A stretch of 64,000 nt of DNA from Variovorax sp. N23 (GTDB taxonomy: Bacteria > Pseudomonadota > Gammaproteobacteria > Burkholderiales > Burkholderiaceae_C), in assembly GCF_025486315.1 (NCBI RefSeq), contig NZ_JAOOPY010000008.1, forward strand, positions 1 to 64,000, written 5' to 3'. Every line of letters starts with the position of its first letter. Position 1 is the first letter of the stretch. The notes below the pieces were generated by a model, which did not search any database, was not told the origin of the DNA, and saw only the letters and a program-made list of their open reading frames with translations. Below, one piece after another: positions 18,554 to 31,958 of the stretch. A program made the translations under genes and the position numbers.

Positions 18554-19611
18554 GAGGGCTTGAAGGTGAAGGGGGCGAAGGCAGCGTGCGGCCAGTCGCG
18601 CAGCAGCTCGGTCAGCGCCGGCCGGACGTGGCCGTCGCGCCCGACGAAGGCGCTCGCCCGCCACAGCGCGTGCAGGATGGCCTGCTCCACGCTGTCGGCC
18701 ACGGCCTGGAACAGGCCGTCGAGTAGCGCGTCGTGCAGCAGCGTGACGGCGGGCATGGGCGCGGTCGGCCACTGCGGCAGCGTGTAGGCGGTCGAAAAGG
18801 CCAGCGCGATGTCGCCGCTGCCGTGGCCGAAAACCGAGCCGGTGCGCGCCAGGCCCGCGCCGGCGCGCAGCGACAGCCGGCGCAGCTGGCGCGCGTCCAG
18901 CGGCGCATCGGTCGCGATCAGAACGATGATGGAGCCCTTCTCGGGCCCGGCCGGCGGCGTGTCGCTCAGTTGCGTCGCGATCTGCGCGCCGACCGCGTGG
19001 CCGGCAATGACGAGGTTGTCGAGCCGCCCGTAGTTGGCCAGCACCAGCGCGCCGACGGTGTGCGCGCCGCTGCGGCGCGAGGCGCTGCCGATGCCGCCCT
19101 TGAGCGCAAAGCTGGTCATGCCGCGCCCTGCCCCCACCGAGCCTTGCGCGAAGACCTCGCCGGCGTCCGACCAGGCCCGCAGATAGTCAGCCTCGCCCAC
19201 CGCCATGCGCTGGATGTCGTTGAGGAAGCCGTCGTTGCACTCGAAGACCAGCGGGTTCACCGTCGGCAGGTCGCGGCCGCAGTCGGGGTGGGCCGCGACG
19301 CACTGGCGGATCTGCGCGGCGGCGACGGCCGGCACCGAGAAGGTGTTGGTCAGCGCGATCGGCGTCTCGAGCACGCCGAGCTCCTCGACCTGCACCAGCC
19401 CCACGCTCTTGCCGAAGCCGTTGAGCACCGCGAAGCCCGCGGGCACGCGCTGCAGGTACGGGTCGCCGCCGTGCGGGCGCACCACGGTCACGCCCGTGTG
19501 CACGTCGCCTTCGTCGAGCGTCGCGTGGCCGACGGTGACGCCCGCCACGTCGGTGATTGCATCGCGCGTGCCCGAAGGCAAGCTGCCGATGCGCGGGACC
19601 GGGAGGGCCAT
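18550..19611 (-). CDS. P1-family (DmpA/BapA-like) aminopeptidase
   Basis: 353 residues, self-processing Ntn-like hydrolase of family S58 (DmpA, beta-peptidyl aminopeptidases). N-terminal GSLPSGTRDAITDVAGVTVG and the GGIGSASRR motif are typical. The Gly-Ser pair in KGSIIVLIATDAPL (G226-S227) is the expected autocleavage point, which frees the Ser nucleophile. Known members release D-Ala, L-amino acids or beta-amino acids from peptide N-termini. It starts two bases after the GsiD-type permease stop and overlaps the M55 gene. Confidence 0.9.
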   Translation of the reverse strand: MALPVPRIGSLPSGTRDAITDVAGVTVGHATLDEGDVHTGVTVVRPHGGDPYLQRVPAGFAVLNGFGKSVGLVQVEELGVLETPIALTNTFSVPAVAAAQIRQCVAAHPDCGRDLPTVNPLVFECNDGFLNDIQRMAVGEADYLRAWSDAGEVFAQGSVGAGRGMTSFALKGGIGSASRRSGAHTVGALVLANYGRLDNLVIAGHAVGAQIATQLSDTPPAGPEKGSIIVLIATDAPLDARQLRRLSLRAGAGLARTGSVFGHGSGDIALAFSTAYTLPQWPTAPMPAVTLLHDALLDGLFQAVADSVEQAILHALWRASAFVGRDGHVRPALTELLRDWPHAAFAPFTFKPS

Positions 19612-19613
19612 GG

Positions 19614-20498
19614 CTACAGCCGGTCGATCTTCGGATCGAGCGCGTCGCGCAGGCCGTCGCCCAGCAGGTTGAAGGCCAGCACGGTGAGGAAGATCGCGAG
19701 CGACGGGAACAGCGCGACGTGCGGCGCGTTGACCATGTCGGCACGCGCCTCGTTGAGCATCGCGCCCCACTCCGGCGTCGGCGGCTGCGCGCCCAGGCCG
19801 AGGAAGGACAGGCTCGCCGCCGTGATGATCGAGGTACCCAGCCGCATCGTGAAGTACACGACGATGGCCGAGATGGTGCCGGGCAGGATGTGCCGCAGCA
19901 GGATGGTCCGGTCGCTCGCGCCGATGCTCTGCGTGGCCTCGATGTAGGTCAGGTTCTTGAGCACCAGCGTGTTGCCGCGCACCAGGCGCGCGAAGGCCGG
20001 CACGCTGAACACCGACACGGCGATCACGACATTGACCATGCCGCTGCCGAGAATGGCGACCACACCGAGCGCGAGCAGCACGCCCGGAAAGGCGAAGAGC
20101 ACGTCGGAGATGCGCATGACGATACGGTCCCACCAGCCGCCGTAGTAGCCGGCCAGCAAACCGAACACGGTGCCGACGATGGCGCCCAGCACCACCGAGA
20201 AGAAGCCCGCGGCCAGCGAGATGCGCGTGCCCATCAGGATGCGACTGAAGATGTCGCGGCCCAGCGGGTCGACACCGAACCAGTGCACCAGCGACGGGCC
20301 TTGGTTGATGCGGTCGTAGTCGAAGAAATTCTCGGCGTCGTAGGGCGCGATCCACGGCGCGAGCACCGCGATCAGCACCAGCAGGCCCACGAAGATCAGC
20401 GCGCCGAAGGCCACATGCTGCATGCGGAACTTGCGCCAGAACTCGCGCCAGGGCGTGCGCACCGTGTGGTCGGCAGCGACCGTGGAAGAAGTCGTCAT
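19614..20498 (-). CDS. gsiD: ABC peptide transporter permease (GsiD/DppC type)
   Basis: 294 residues from ATG 20498; an in-frame ATG at 20543 would overlap the previous gene by 35 bases, so I prefer the shorter form. Six hydrophobic segments, an N-terminal OppC-like domain ([20 protein letters not shown]) and the EAA loop ([20 protein letters not shown]...GAS) place it in the binding-protein-dependent dipeptide permease family. It pairs with the permease at 20509-21429. The glutathione substrate suggested by the Gsi name is not proven. Confidence 0.9.
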   Translation of the reverse strand: MTTSSTVAADHTVRTPWREFWRKFRMQHVAFGALIFVGLLVLIAVLAPWIAPYDAENFFDYDRINQGPSLVHWFGVDPLGRDIFSRILMGTRISLAAGFFSVVLGAIVGTVFGLLAGYYGGWWDRIVMRISDVLFAFPGVLLALGVVAILGSGMVNVVIAVSVFSVPAFARLVRGNTLVLKNLTYIEATQSIGASDRTILLRHILPGTISAIVVYFTMRLGTSIITAASLSFLGLGAQPPTPEWGAMLNEARADMVNAPHVALFPSLAIFLTVLAFNLLGDGLRDALDPKIDRL

Positions 20499-20508
20499 GG
20501 TCGGGGCT

Positions 20509-21429
20509 TCACTTGTAGCGGATGGTCGGGTTGATGAAGCCATACAGCACGTCGACCACCAGGTTGATCAGGATGAACTCGAGCGAGAACAGCAGCACGA
20601 GCGTCTGGATGATGGGGTAGTCGCGCATCTCGATCGCGTCGACCAGCAGACGGCCCAGCCCCGGCCAGTTGAAGACGGCCTCGACCACGATCGAGCCGCC
20701 GAGCAGGAAGCCGAACTGCAGGCCCATCATGGTGACGACGGGAATCAGCGCATTGCGCAGGCAGTGCTTGAGCACCACCCACTTCTCGCTCACGCCCTTG
20801 GCGCGCGCGGTGCGCACGAAGTCTTCCTGGATCACCTCGATGAAGGACGAGCGCGTGAAGCGCGCCATCACGGCCGCGACGGCGGCCCCCAGCGTGAGCG
20901 AGGGCAGGATGTAGTGGCGCCACGAGTCGGCACCGACGGTGGGCAGCCAGCCCAGCTGCACCGAGAACACCTGCATCAGCAGCATGCCCAGCGCGAAGGC
21001 GGGAAAGGAGATGCCCGAGACCGCCAGCGTCATGCCGATGCGGTCGGGCCATTGGTTGCGGTACACGGCCGACACGATGCCGATGACCATGCCGAAGACC
21101 ACCGCCCACACCATGCTGGTGAGGGTGAGCAGCAGCGTGGGCATGAAGCGCTCGGCGATCTCGGTCGACACCGGGCGCTTGGAGCGCAGCGAGGTGCCGA
21201 AGTCGCCCTGCACGATGTTCACGAAGAAGTTGAGGAACTGCTGGGGCAGGGGCTTGTCGAGCCCCAGGTCCTGGCGAACCAGTTCGACCGTCTCGGGGCC
21301 GGCGTCGACGCCCGCCGCGAGCCGCGCCGGATCGCCCGGCAGCATGTGGACGAACAGGAACACCAGCACCGCGACGATGAAGAGCGTCGGCAGCAGACCC
21401 AGCAGGCGCTTGAGGATGTAGGAAGTCAT
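20509..21429 (-). CDS. gsiC: ABC peptide transporter permease (GsiC/DppB type)
   Basis: 306 residues. N-terminal [20 protein letters not shown] followed by [10 protein letters not shown] is the DppB/OppB/GsiC signature. About six membrane helices are visible, with the EAA loop at [20 protein letters not shown]. It forms the membrane channel with the GsiD-type subunit. It begins 25 bases after the binding-protein gene and ends 10 bases before the next permease. Confidence 0.92.
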   Translation of the reverse strand: MTSYILKRLLGLLPTLFIVAVLVFLFVHMLPGDPARLAAGVDAGPETVELVRQDLGLDKPLPQQFLNFFVNIVQGDFGTSLRSKRPVSTEIAERFMPTLLLTLTSMVWAVVFGMVIGIVSAVYRNQWPDRIGMTLAVSGISFPAFALGMLLMQVFSVQLGWLPTVGADSWRHYILPSLTLGAAVAAVMARFTRSSFIEVIQEDFVRTARAKGVSEKWVVLKHCLRNALIPVVTMMGLQFGFLLGGSIVVEAVFNWPGLGRLLVDAIEMRDYPIIQTLVLLFSLEFILINLVVDVLYGFINPTIRYK

Positions 21430-21454
21430 CGTCGCGGAAACTACGTTGACGCGT

Positions 21455-22993
21455 TTACTTCAGGTCGACGTCGTCGAAGTTGAAGCTGCCGTCCGGGATC
21501 ACGTAGAAGCCGGCCAGGTTGCGCGCGCGCACCGACAGCAGTTGCTCCGTCACCAGGAACGCCCAGGGTGCATCCTTCCAGATGCGTTGCTGCACGTCCG
21601 CGTAGATCTTCGCCTTGGCCGGCAGGTCGGTCGTCACCAGCGCCTTCTTGATGCCGGCGTCGACCTCGTCGTTCTTGTAGTAAGCCGTGTTGAAGAGCTT
21701 CGGCGGGAACGACTCGGAGGCCAGCAGCGGACGCAGCGCCCAGTCGGCTTCACCGGTCGACGAGGACCAGCCCACGTAGTACATGCGCACCGGCGCGGTG
21801 GCCGGGTCCTGCGCGCTCTCGACGCGTTCGACGCGCTGGCCCGCTTCAAGCGCCTGCACCTGCACCTTGATGCCGACCTGGCCCAGCTGCTGCTGCACGA
21901 ACTGGATCACCTTCTGCGCGGTCGTGTAGTTGTAGGCCGACCAGAGGATGCTCTCGAAGCCGTTCGGGTAACCGGCTTCCTTCAGCAGCTCCTTCGCCTT
22001 GGTCGGGTTGTAGGGCCACGGGCCCAGCTTGACCGCGCCGTCGACGCCCTTGGGCAGCACGCCTTCGGCCGGGATCGCGTAGCCCGAGAAGGCCACCTTC
22101 ACCAGCGCTTCCTTGTTGATCGCGTAGTTGATGGCTTCACGCACCTTCGGGTTGTCGAAGGGCTTCTGCTGCGTGTTGAAGGAGATGTAGCGCTGGATGA
22201 TCGACGGCGCGGCCGTCACTTCCAGGCTGGGCTTGCCCTGCAGGTTCTGTGCGGCTTCGGGCGGCATCGGGAAGGCGAAGTGCGCCTCGTTGGTCTGCAT
22301 CATCGCGGCGCGCGTGTTGTTGTCCACCACCGGACGCCAGGTGATCGAGTCGACCTTCGGGTAGCCCTTGCGCCAGTAGCCGTCGAACTTGGCGACCTTC
22401 AGGTAGTCGGTCGATTTCCATTCGACGAACTTGAAGGGGCCGGTACCGACCGGGTTCTGCGCGATGCCCTTGCTGCCGAACTTGGCGAGCGCCGCCGGCG
22501 AGATGATCACGGCGGACGGATGCGCCAGCGTGTTCATGAACGGCGAGAAGGGCTCGGTGAGCGTGAACTTGACCGTGGTCGCGTCGACCGCTTCGGTCTT
22601 GGCGATGTTCTTGTAGAGGTTGTAGCGCTTGAGTTTGTTGTCGGGGTTGGTCACGCGGTCGAAGGTGGCCTTCACCGCTTCGGCGTTGAAGTCGGTGCCG
22701 TCGTGGAACTTGACGCCGCTGCGCAGCTTGATCGTGTAGACCAGGCCGTCCGGGCTGACCGTGTAGCCGGTGGCGAGCACCGGCACCATCTTCATGTCCT
22801 TGTCGAAGCCGTAGAGGCCTTGGTAGAAGGACTTGGCCACGGCCTGCGACAGCGTGTCGTTCGCATCGTACGGGTCGGTCGTCGTGAAGTTCGACTGCAC
22901 AGCGACCACGATGTCCTTGGCGGCATGGGCGGACAGCGCGACACCGGCCAGGGCCAGCGCGCCTGCGATTCGGGAAAGGCGTTGGGTGAACAT
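21455..22993 (-). CDS. gsiB: Periplasmic peptide-binding protein (GsiB type)
   Basis: 512 residues, solute-binding protein family 5 (DppA/OppA/GsiB). The signal peptide [20 protein letters not shown] is cleaved near SAHA|AKD. The family stretch [24 protein letters not shown] is present at ~95-115, and GVLPKGVDG...[19 protein letters not shown] later. It captures the peptide in the periplasm and delivers it to GsiC/GsiD. It lies between the ATPase and the permeases as in E. coli gsiABCD. Confidence 0.92.
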   Translation of the reverse strand: MFTQRLSRIAGALALAGVALSAHAAKDIVVAVQSNFTTTDPYDANDTLSQAVAKSFYQGLYGFDKDMKMVPVLATGYTVSPDGLVYTIKLRSGVKFHDGTDFNAEAVKATFDRVTNPDNKLKRYNLYKNIAKTEAVDATTVKFTLTEPFSPFMNTLAHPSAVIISPAALAKFGSKGIAQNPVGTGPFKFVEWKSTDYLKVAKFDGYWRKGYPKVDSITWRPVVDNNTRAAMMQTNEAHFAFPMPPEAAQNLQGKPSLEVTAAPSIIQRYISFNTQQKPFDNPKVREAINYAINKEALVKVAFSGYAIPAEGVLPKGVDGAVKLGPWPYNPTKAKELLKEAGYPNGFESILWSAYNYTTAQKVIQFVQQQLGQVGIKVQVQALEAGQRVERVESAQDPATAPVRMYYVGWSSSTGEADWALRPLLASESFPPKLFNTAYYKNDEVDAGIKKALVTTDLPAKAKIYADVQQRIWKDAPWAFLVTEQLLSVRARNLAGFYVIPDGSFNFDDVDLK

Positions 22994-23048
22994 GCGAAGA
23001 CTCCTTTGAAGTCGGTTGGGTGGGGATGAAAACGAAAACTGAAACGGG

Positions 23049-24944
<1,896 letters not shown>

Positions 24945-24955
24945 GGCGACCCGTT

Positions 24956-25897
24956 TCAACGGTGGATGGCGGTGTGGGGCGCTTCGGCGCCCCGGGCATG
25001 GGCGCGGTACATGCCCTCGGTGTTGAACGGGAGGCACAGGTTGCCGAGCCGGTCGACCGCGATCAGCCCGCCACGGCCGCCGATGGCCGGCAAGCTCTGC
25101 AGGACGACGGCGTCGGTCGCTTCCTGCAATGTCTGCCCGGCATAGCGCATGCGCGCGCAGACGTCGTAGGCCGCGACCACACGCATGAACATCTCGCCGC
25201 TGCCGGTGCACGACACCGCGGCCGTCGCGTCGTCGGCGTAGGTGCCGGCGCCGATCAGCGGCGAATCGCCGATGCGGCCGACGCGCTTGTTCGTCATGCC
25301 GCCGGTCGACGTGGCCGCGGCCAGGTGGCCGTGCATGTCGAGCGCGACCGCGCCGACCGTGCCGAACTTGCTGCCTTCGACCAGCGGCGGACCGTCGTGG
25401 TCGAGCGCCACGCGGTCGGTCGCGAGCGCCTGCATCAGCTGCTGCCGCCGCGCCTCGGTCGAGAAGTAGCTCGGCTCGACCATTTCCAGGCCCCACTGGC
25501 GCGCGAAGGCTTCGGCGCCCGCGCCGGCCAGCAGCACATGGGCGCCGTCCTCCATCACGGCACGCGCGGCGTGCACCGGTCGGCGGATGCGGCTCACGCC
25601 GGCGACCGCACCGGCGCGCCGGTCGGCGCCGTTCATCACGGCGGCGTCGAGCTCGTGCGTCTCGTCATGCGTGAACACCGCGCCGTGGCCGGCGTTGAAC
25701 AGCGGGCAGTCCTCCAGCATCTCGACCGCCAGGCAGACCGCATCGAGCGCGCTCGCGCCGCGCAGCAGCGCCGCCTGGGCGGCAGCGACGATCGCGTGCA
25801 GCGCATCGCGGTAGGGCTGGGCGCTGGCGGAATTCGGTGCCACGGCAGCGATGGTGCCGGCGCCGCCATGGATGGCGATCACGGGGGTGGTGTTCAT
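24956..25897 (-). CDS. iaaA: Isoaspartyl peptidase / L-asparaginase (plant type)
   Basis: 313 residues, Ntn hydrolase that self-cleaves before a nucleophilic Thr. That Thr is in [12 protein letters not shown] (T180). N-terminal [16 protein letters not shown]-type [20 protein letters not shown], and [11 protein letters not shown] are family hallmarks. It hydrolyses beta-aspartyl dipeptides (and asparagine), for example those from isoaspartyl protein damage or cyanophycin breakdown. In E. coli iaaA also sits directly upstream of gsiA, which supports both assignments. Start overlaps the regulator stop (ATGA). Confidence 0.93.
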   Translation of the reverse strand: MNTTPVIAIHGGAGTIAAVAPNSASAQPYRDALHAIVAAAQAALLRGASALDAVCLAVEMLEDCPLFNAGHGAVFTHDETHELDAAVMNGADRRAGAVAGVSRIRRPVHAARAVMEDGAHVLLAGAGAEAFARQWGLEMVEPSYFSTEARRQQLMQALATDRVALDHDGPPLVEGSKFGTVGAVALDMHGHLAAATSTGGMTNKRVGRIGDSPLIGAGTYADDATAAVSCTGSGEMFMRVVAAYDVCARMRYAGQTLQEATDAVVLQSLPAIGGRGGLIAVDRLGNLCLPFNTEGMYRAHARGAEAPHTAIHR

Positions 25898-26853
25898 GAT
25901 GGTGTCTCGTTCTTGCGTGTCGACCCGGAGGCGGCGGTGTCACGGGCGCGCTCGGCCGCGTCGGCGCGCAGGCCCTGCGCCCCGTGCAGCCAGGGCACGA
26001 CCGACTCCATCACGCTGCCGGCCATCTGGAACGCGCCCGGCGTGCGCAGCGCGACGGCGCTGGTCAGCGCCTCGATCACGGCCAGCGCGCTGGTCTCGCA
26101 GTTCGGACGGTAGCGGGTTTCGCTCTGCGCATACAGCACCACGTCGGCCAGCGGCGCCAGCGGGGAACTGGGCCGGTCGGTCAGCGCCAGCACGCGCACG
26201 CCGTGCGCCCGCGCGATGCCGGCGAGCGTGACGGTGTCGGTCAGGTAGCGCGGGAAGCCGATGGCCACCAGCAGGTCGCGCTCGGTGCCGCGCGCCACCG
26301 AGCGGGCGCCGTGCGTCACGCCGCTGGGCGTGGGCAGCAGGCGCAGGTCGGCGCAGTAGGCGTCGAGCCCGTGGTGCAGCAGGCCGGCGAGCCAGGCGCT
26401 GGCGCCGAAGCCGGCGATGTAGACCGTGCGGGCGTCGAGGATGTGCTGCACCGCCCGCTCGCAGGCGCCGTAGTCCAGCGTGCGGCGGGTCGCCTCGATG
26501 TTGCGGTGGCTTTCTTCCAGCGCCGTGGCGAACACCTCCGCCACGGTCGACGGCTGCGCCAGGTTGCCGCGCAGCTGCTCCACCGGTGCGATCAGCGGCT
26601 CGAACCCCCGCACCAGCTCGGCCCGGAAGCTGGCGTAGCCCTCGTAGCCCAACGCCCGCGCGAAGCGGTTGGCCGTCGCCACCGACACGCCCGCCGCTAC
26701 CGCCAGCTCGTCGATCGGCAGCGTGGCGACCTGCAGCGGGTGCGTGAGCACGTAGTCGGCCACCTGCCGGTGCGAACGCGTCAGGCGCGGCAGTTCCTGC
26801 GCGATGCGTTGCGCCACCGTGGTGCTGCTGACGGGAGTAGGAAGCGGGGTCAT
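25894..26853 (-). CDS. RpiR/MurR-family transcriptional regulator
   Basis: 319 residues from ATG 26853. The N-terminal HTH_6 domain (~10-85: LPRLTRSHRQVADYVLTHPL...VSVATANRFARALGYEGYAS) is followed by a sugar-isomerase (SIS) ligand domain (~125-255: VYIAGFGASAWLAGLL, VAIGFPRYLTDTV). RpiR proteins usually sense phosphosugars, amino sugars or related metabolites. It is the first gene of the eight-gene peptide operon and stop-start overlaps iaaA, so it is probably the operon's own regulator. A palindrome lies just upstream of its start. Confidence 0.92.
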   Translation of the reverse strand: MTPLPTPVSSTTVAQRIAQELPRLTRSHRQVADYVLTHPLQVATLPIDELAVAAGVSVATANRFARALGYEGYASFRAELVRGFEPLIAPVEQLRGNLAQPSTVAEVFATALEESHRNIEATRRTLDYGACERAVQHILDARTVYIAGFGASAWLAGLLHHGLDAYCADLRLLPTPSGVTHGARSVARGTERDLLVAIGFPRYLTDTVTLAGIARAHGVRVLALTDRPSSPLAPLADVVLYAQSETRYRPNCETSALAVIEALTSAVALRTPGAFQMAGSVMESVVPWLHGAQGLRADAAERARDTAASGSTRKNETPS

Positions 26854-26885
26854 GCCTCGATGGATGCACGCTTTGCGGGCATAAA

Positions 26886-26901
26886 AGTAAATTTCATTAC
26901 A
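26886..26901 (-). promoter_or_regulatory. Putative RpiR operator
   Basis: Minus-strand TGTAATGAAATTTACT is an imperfect palindrome (GTAA...TTAC) with a TATATT box just 5' of it and the rpiR ATG about 33 bases downstream. It resembles the AT-rich palindromes of RpiR/HexR-type regulators. Autoregulation is inferred. Confidence 0.45.
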
Positions 26902-26997
26902 AATATACCTGCGCAAAGAAAACTTTTGGTCATTTCCATGCGTGACGCAAATTCCGGGCCCGCGGCCGGTCGCGTCAGGGGAGCCCGGGTCGGGGCG

Positions 26998-28494
26998 TCA
27001 GCCGAGCATGCTGCCCGTATCGCGGTAGCGCACATGCCACGACAACGCCTTCTCCAGCACATGCGGCGTCTGCCCGCCGCGCGTGGCGACGGCTTCTTCG
27101 TGGTACGCGAGCAGCATGTCGCGGTAGGGCTGGGCCGTGCAGTTGGCGATGATCAGGCGCGCCCGTTCGCGCGGGGCCAGGCCGCGCAGGTCGGCCAGGC
27201 CGACTTCGGTAACCAGGATGTCCACGTCCTGCGGGATATGGTCCACGTGCGAGACCATCGGCACGATGCTCGACACCGCGCCGCCCTTGGCCACCGACTT
27301 GGTCGCGAAGATCGACAGGTAGGCGTTGCGCGCGAAGTCGCCCGAGCCGCCGATGCCGTTCATCATGTGCGTGCCGAGCACATGCGTCGAATTGACGTTG
27401 CCGTAGATGTCGGCCTCGAGCGCCGTGTTGAGCGCGATGATGCCGAGCCGGCGGATGATTTCGGGGTGGTTGCTGACCTCCTGCGTGCGCAGCACCAGCC
27501 GGTCCTTGTACGCATCGAGGTGGCCGAACACCTGCGCGGCGCGCGTCGGCGAGAGCGTGATCGACGAGCCCGACGCGAAGTCGAGCTTGCCGGCATCGAA
27601 CAGGTCGAAGGTCGAGTCCTGCAGCACCTCCGAGTACATGCTCAGGTGCCGGAACGGGCCGGCGCCCAGCCCCGACATCACGGCATTGGCGACGGTGCCG
27701 ATGCCGGCCTGCAGCGGCAGCAGCCGCTCGGTGAGCCGGCCCTGCGCGACCTCGCGCTGGAAGAACTCGACCAGGTGCCCGGCAATGGCCGCCGTCTCGG
27801 CATCGGCGGGCAGCACGGTCGAGGTGCTGTCGGCCTTGTCGGTGATGACGATGGCGACGATCTTCTCCGGCGGGATCTCGATGGCGGTGGTGCCGATGCG
27901 GTCGTACGGCGTCATGAGCGGCATCGGCTCGCGCTGCGGGCGATGCTTGGGAATGAAGATGTCGTGCAGGCCTTCGAGTGCGGTCGACTGCGAGGTGTTG
28001 ATCTCGATGATGACCTTGTCCGCCAGGATCGCGAAGCTGGCGCTGTTGCCGATGGAGGTGGTCGGCACGATGGCACCGGTCTCGGTGATGGCCACCGCCT
28101 CGATCACGGCGATGTCGATGGGCGGGATCTGCCGGGTGCGCAGCAGTTCGACCGTCTCCGACAGGTGGTGGTCGATGAACATCACCTCGCCGCGGTTGAT
28201 CGCGGCGCGCAGCGTCGGGTCGGCCTGGAAGGGCATGCGGCGCGCGATGGCGCCGGCCTCGGCCAGCGTGCGGTCGATGTCGCTGCCGAGCGAGGCGCCC
28301 GTCATGAGCGTGATCTTCAGCGGCTCGCGGCGGGCGCGCTCGGCCAGGGCCAGCGGCACCGCCTTGGCGTCGCCGGCGCGCGTGAAGCCGCTCATGCCGA
28401 CGACCATGCCGTCGCGGATCCATTCGGCGGCGGCGTCCGCGCTGGTGACGCGGCTCAACAGTTCGGGCAGGCGGATGCGGCTTTCGTAGGACAT
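26998..28494 (-). CDS. Acetyl-CoA hydrolase/transferase family CoA-transferase
   Basis: 498 residues, class I CoA-transferase related to succinyl-CoA:acetate (AarC/Cat1) and propionyl-CoA:succinate (ScpC) transferases. N-terminal [20 protein letters not shown], the [17 protein letters not shown] glycine loop, and [11 protein letters not shown] with the expected catalytic Glu (E289) are seen. [18 protein letters not shown] near the end is conserved. It probably swaps CoA between short-chain acids. Start ATG 28494 (MSYESRI) fits family N-termini. It stands alone between the peptide operon promoter and a bestrophin gene. Confidence 0.9.
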   Translation of the reverse strand: MSYESRIRLPELLSRVTSADAAAEWIRDGMVVGMSGFTRAGDAKAVPLALAERARREPLKITLMTGASLGSDIDRTLAEAGAIARRMPFQADPTLRAAINRGEVMFIDHHLSETVELLRTRQIPPIDIAVIEAVAITETGAIVPTTSIGNSASFAILADKVIIEINTSQSTALEGLHDIFIPKHRPQREPMPLMTPYDRIGTTAIEIPPEKIVAIVITDKADSTSTVLPADAETAAIAGHLVEFFQREVAQGRLTERLLPLQAGIGTVANAVMSGLGAGPFRHLSMYSEVLQDSTFDLFDAGKLDFASGSSITLSPTRAAQVFGHLDAYKDRLVLRTQEVSNHPEIIRRLGIIALNTALEADIYGNVNSTHVLGTHMMNGIGGSGDFARNAYLSIFATKSVAKGGAVSSIVPMVSHVDHIPQDVDILVTEVGLADLRGLAPRERARLIIANCTAQPYRDMLLAYHEEAVATRGGQTPHVLEKALSWHVRYRDTGSMLG

Positions 28495-28558
28495 GGCGGG
28501 TTCTCGTGGACGGGGCAGCGGACGGGGAAGGGAAAGGGAAAGGGGAAGGGCGCAGGAC

Positions 28559-29509
28559 TCATTGCAGCCGGTAGTCGAACGGCTGGAGCGGCGGCGGCGC
28601 GGGCGCACCGACCGTCTCCAGCAGGTCGATGTCCAGCGTGCGGCAGATGGCCTCGAGCGGCAGGTCGTTGGGCTCGATGCCGAAGGGTTCCTCGATCTCG
28701 TCGCCCAGCGCGTCGAGGCCGAAGAAGGTGTAGGCAATGATCAGCGTGACGAAGGGCGTCATGAAGCCGATCGAGTCGATCAGGCCGAAGGGCAGCAGGT
28801 AGCAATACAGGTACGCGGTGCGGTGCAGCAGCAGCGTGTACGAGAAGGGGATGGGCGTGCCGCGGATGCGTTCGCAGGCGGCGGCCGCGGCGCCCAGGGC
28901 CGACAGCGTGCCGTCGACCGCCACCGCGAGGCAGGGGTCGATGCGGCGCGTGCGCAGCGCCTCCTGCAGGTCGTCGCCCATGCGCAGCATCAGGAAGTGC
29001 GGCCGGTTGGAGAAGGCGCGCATCGCCTGCCGTTCCGGTTCGCGCAGAAAGCGCTGCACGTCGGCCATCGGATCGCTGCCGCGCAGTTGGTGGCGCAGAG
29101 CATGCGCGAAGGCGGCGGCGCGCAGGGTCATGCGCACGCGCGGGTCGTCCAGGCCGCCAGAACCCGGGCCTTCCAGGCGGGCCGGCCCGTCGCCGTCGAT
29201 CAGGCTCTGGCACTGCCGCGCCAGGTTGCGGGCGCGCAGCACCACCTCGCCCCAGAGCTTGCGCGCCTCCCAGAAGCGGTCGTAGGCCGCGCTGTTGCGA
29301 AAGCCCAGGAAGATGGCCAACGGCAGGCCGATGAGCGTGAAGGGGACGGTGCCGATCGGGATCTTGAACTGCCCCAGATGGCCGTGGGCCAGCGTCACGA
29401 AGATGGCGACGATGAGGTTGACCAGCAGCGCGGGACCGATGCGCCACAGGATCGAGCCGCGCCAGAGAAGAAACATCTTCAGCCCGGAAGGGCGGTTCCG
29501 GACGATCAT
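28559..29509 (-). CDS. Bestrophin-like (UPF0187/YneE) membrane channel protein
   Basis: 316 residues. Early features are [20 protein letters not shown], a hydrophobic pair (~20-60) and [18 protein letters not shown], which is the bacterial bestrophin signature. Further hydrophobic segments are near ~205-250, and the conserved [21 protein letters not shown] follows near the C-terminus. Bacterial bestrophins form pentameric ion channels, some sodium-selective. Selectivity cannot be read here. It is spaced 64 bases before the CoA-transferase, so co-transcription is possible. Confidence 0.9.
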   Translation of the reverse strand: MIVRNRPSGLKMFLLWRGSILWRIGPALLVNLIVAIFVTLAHGHLGQFKIPIGTVPFTLIGLPLAIFLGFRNSAAYDRFWEARKLWGEVVLRARNLARQCQSLIDGDGPARLEGPGSGGLDDPRVRMTLRAAAFAHALRHQLRGSDPMADVQRFLREPERQAMRAFSNRPHFLMLRMGDDLQEALRTRRIDPCLAVAVDGTLSALGAAAAACERIRGTPIPFSYTLLLHRTAYLYCYLLPFGLIDSIGFMTPFVTLIIAYTFFGLDALGDEIEEPFGIEPNDLPLEAICRTLDIDLLETVGAPAPPPLQPFDYRLQ

Positions 29510-29617
29510 GGGCAGCGGGGTCGAGGAGGCATGGAGCGAGGGCGGCCGCAGCGGTGCTGGGCGGGGACGGGAGTCGCCATTGTCCTACAAGGCGCCCCAG
29601 GGCGCAGCGCGGCAAGC

Positions 29618-30082
29618 TCAGCCGAACGCGTCGGGCTCCGCCGGGTCCATCCGCAGCACCTTCGCCACGACGGCGCCGGAAAAGCCCCGCGCCATCAGGA
29701 ATCGCATCTGCCTGGCGCGCTCCTTCGCGTCCTGCGGCGGCGCCTCGAAGCGGCGGCGCCAGACCTCGAAGGCGCGCGACGCCTCGCTTTCCTGCAGGCC
29801 GGCCACCGCGTCGGCAATGGCTTCGGGCGCGATGCCCTTCTGCTGAAGTTCCTGCCGCACGCGCGCCGCACCCATGCGCGGCGCGCGCTGGTGCACGACC
29901 GACTGCACGACCCGCGCCTCGCTGATGAAGTCCTTGGCAGCGAGCTCGTCGAGCGCTTTTGCCAGCGTGCCGGGCTCGTCCTCGTACTTCGCCAACTTGC
30001 GCTCGAGCTCGGCGCGCGAATGCTCGCGCTGGCTCAGCAGCCGCAGGGCGCGGCCCTTGAGCGACGGTGCGGCAAAGCCCAT
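29618..30082 (-). CDS. recX: RecA regulator RecX
   Basis: 154 residues. Helical repeats with [23 protein letters not shown], then [19 protein letters not shown] and [14 protein letters not shown], are typical RecX. RecX binds within the RecA filament groove and modulates or inhibits strand exchange. It starts 15 bases after the recA stop and is presumably co-transcribed from the LexA-controlled recA promoter. Length is normal. Confidence 0.95.
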   Translation of the reverse strand: MGFAAPSLKGRALRLLSQREHSRAELERKLAKYEDEPGTLAKALDELAAKDFISEARVVQSVVHQRAPRMGAARVRQELQQKGIAPEAIADAVAGLQESEASRAFEVWRRRFEAPPQDAKERARQMRFLMARGFSGAVVAKVLRMDPAEPDAFG

Positions 30083-30097
30083 CTATTCAGGACCTGC

Positions 30098-31222
<1,125 letters not shown>

Positions 31223-31286
31223 GAGAAAACTCCTTGAATATCAACGGGTTGTGTTGGAAATCATCCCGCTGCTTTTAACCACAGGC

Positions 31287-31302
31287 CTGGATGCTTGAAC
31301 AG
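31287..31302 (-). promoter_or_regulatory. LexA (SOS) box of recA
   Basis: Minus-strand CTGTTCAAGCATCCAG fits the CTG-N10-CAG LexA box and closely resembles the E. coli recA operator (CTGTATGAGCATACAG). It is centred about 72 bases upstream of the recA start. Damage induction of recA-recX is expected. Confidence 0.8.
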
Positions 31303-31339
31303 TAGTGTAGCCATCGGTACTTTGAAGTAAACCCGATTT

Positions 31340-31360
31340 ATGGTCAGTTTGATTTACCAT
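31340..31360 (+). promoter_or_regulatory. Putative MarR operator
   Basis: ATGGT-N11-ACCAT inverted repeat ending 8 bases before the marR-type start codon. It overlaps paired GATTTAC/GATTTATGG half-sites and GTAAA/TTTAC arms. MarR proteins usually repress at such palindromes; use by this protein is inferred. Confidence 0.4.
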
Positions 31361-31368
31361 TTGGCGCC

Positions 31369-31851
31369 ATGGCCGAGCCCCTCTTTCCCACCGATCCCGA
31401 CGCCTGGCGCCAGACCCACCTGGGCCGCCTGCTCGGCCATGCGATGCGCCGCTTCGACGAGCGCGTGCTCGCGCTGATGGCGCACGACGCCGACGTGCCG
31501 CTAGCGCTGTCGAACTTGGCAGCGCGGGCGCAGGTCAGCGCGGCGCACATCCACATCACGCGGCACCTGTCGCGCGGCGGCTCGCGCCTGACCGAACTGG
31601 CCGAGCGCGCCGGCATGACGAAGCAGGCGATGGGCACGCTGGTCGACCAGTGCGAGGCCTGGGGCCTGGTCACGCGCGAGCCCGACCCGCTGGACGCGCG
31701 GGCGCGGCGCGTGCGCTTCACGGCCGACGGGCTCGCGTGGCTGGAGGCGTTCCGCAAGGCGGTGGCGCAGGCCGAAGGGGAGTTCCGCGCGAGCGTGGGG
31801 GACGAGGTCGCCACCGTGGTCACCCTGGGGCTGGAAGCCTACGCGGGTTAG
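31369..31851 (+). CDS. MarR-family transcriptional regulator
   Basis: 160 residues. Winged helix in order: HLGRLLGHAMRRFDERVLAL, VSAAHIHITRHLSRGGSRLTELAERAGMTKQAMGTLVDQCEAWGLV, then the wing PDPLDARARRVRFTADGLAWL, a standard MarR pattern. It probably represses its own or a neighbouring gene in response to a small phenolic-type ligand; the ligand is unknown. Divergent from recA. A two-component system starts 107 bases downstream on the same strand. Confidence 0.9.
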   Translation: MAEPLFPTDPDAWRQTHLGRLLGHAMRRFDERVLALMAHDADVPLALSNLAARAQVSAAHIHITRHLSRGGSRLTELAERAGMTKQAMGTLVDQCEAWGLVTREPDPLDARARRVRFTADGLAWLEAFRKAVAQAEGEFRASVGDEVATVVTLGLEAYAG

Positions 31852-31958
31852 CACGAAGACCTGCGCCAGAACAAGCACGGCCGCCGACCCGGCCCCTAGA
31901 ATCCGCCGCGGAGACAAACAACGAGCGCGACACGCGCCCCACAAGCCGGAGGTGGCTC

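Noticed and set aside
25984..28740. 918-codon plus-strand frame opposite rpiR and the CoA-transferase
   Set aside because: His/Arg/Gln-rich shadow with no domain.
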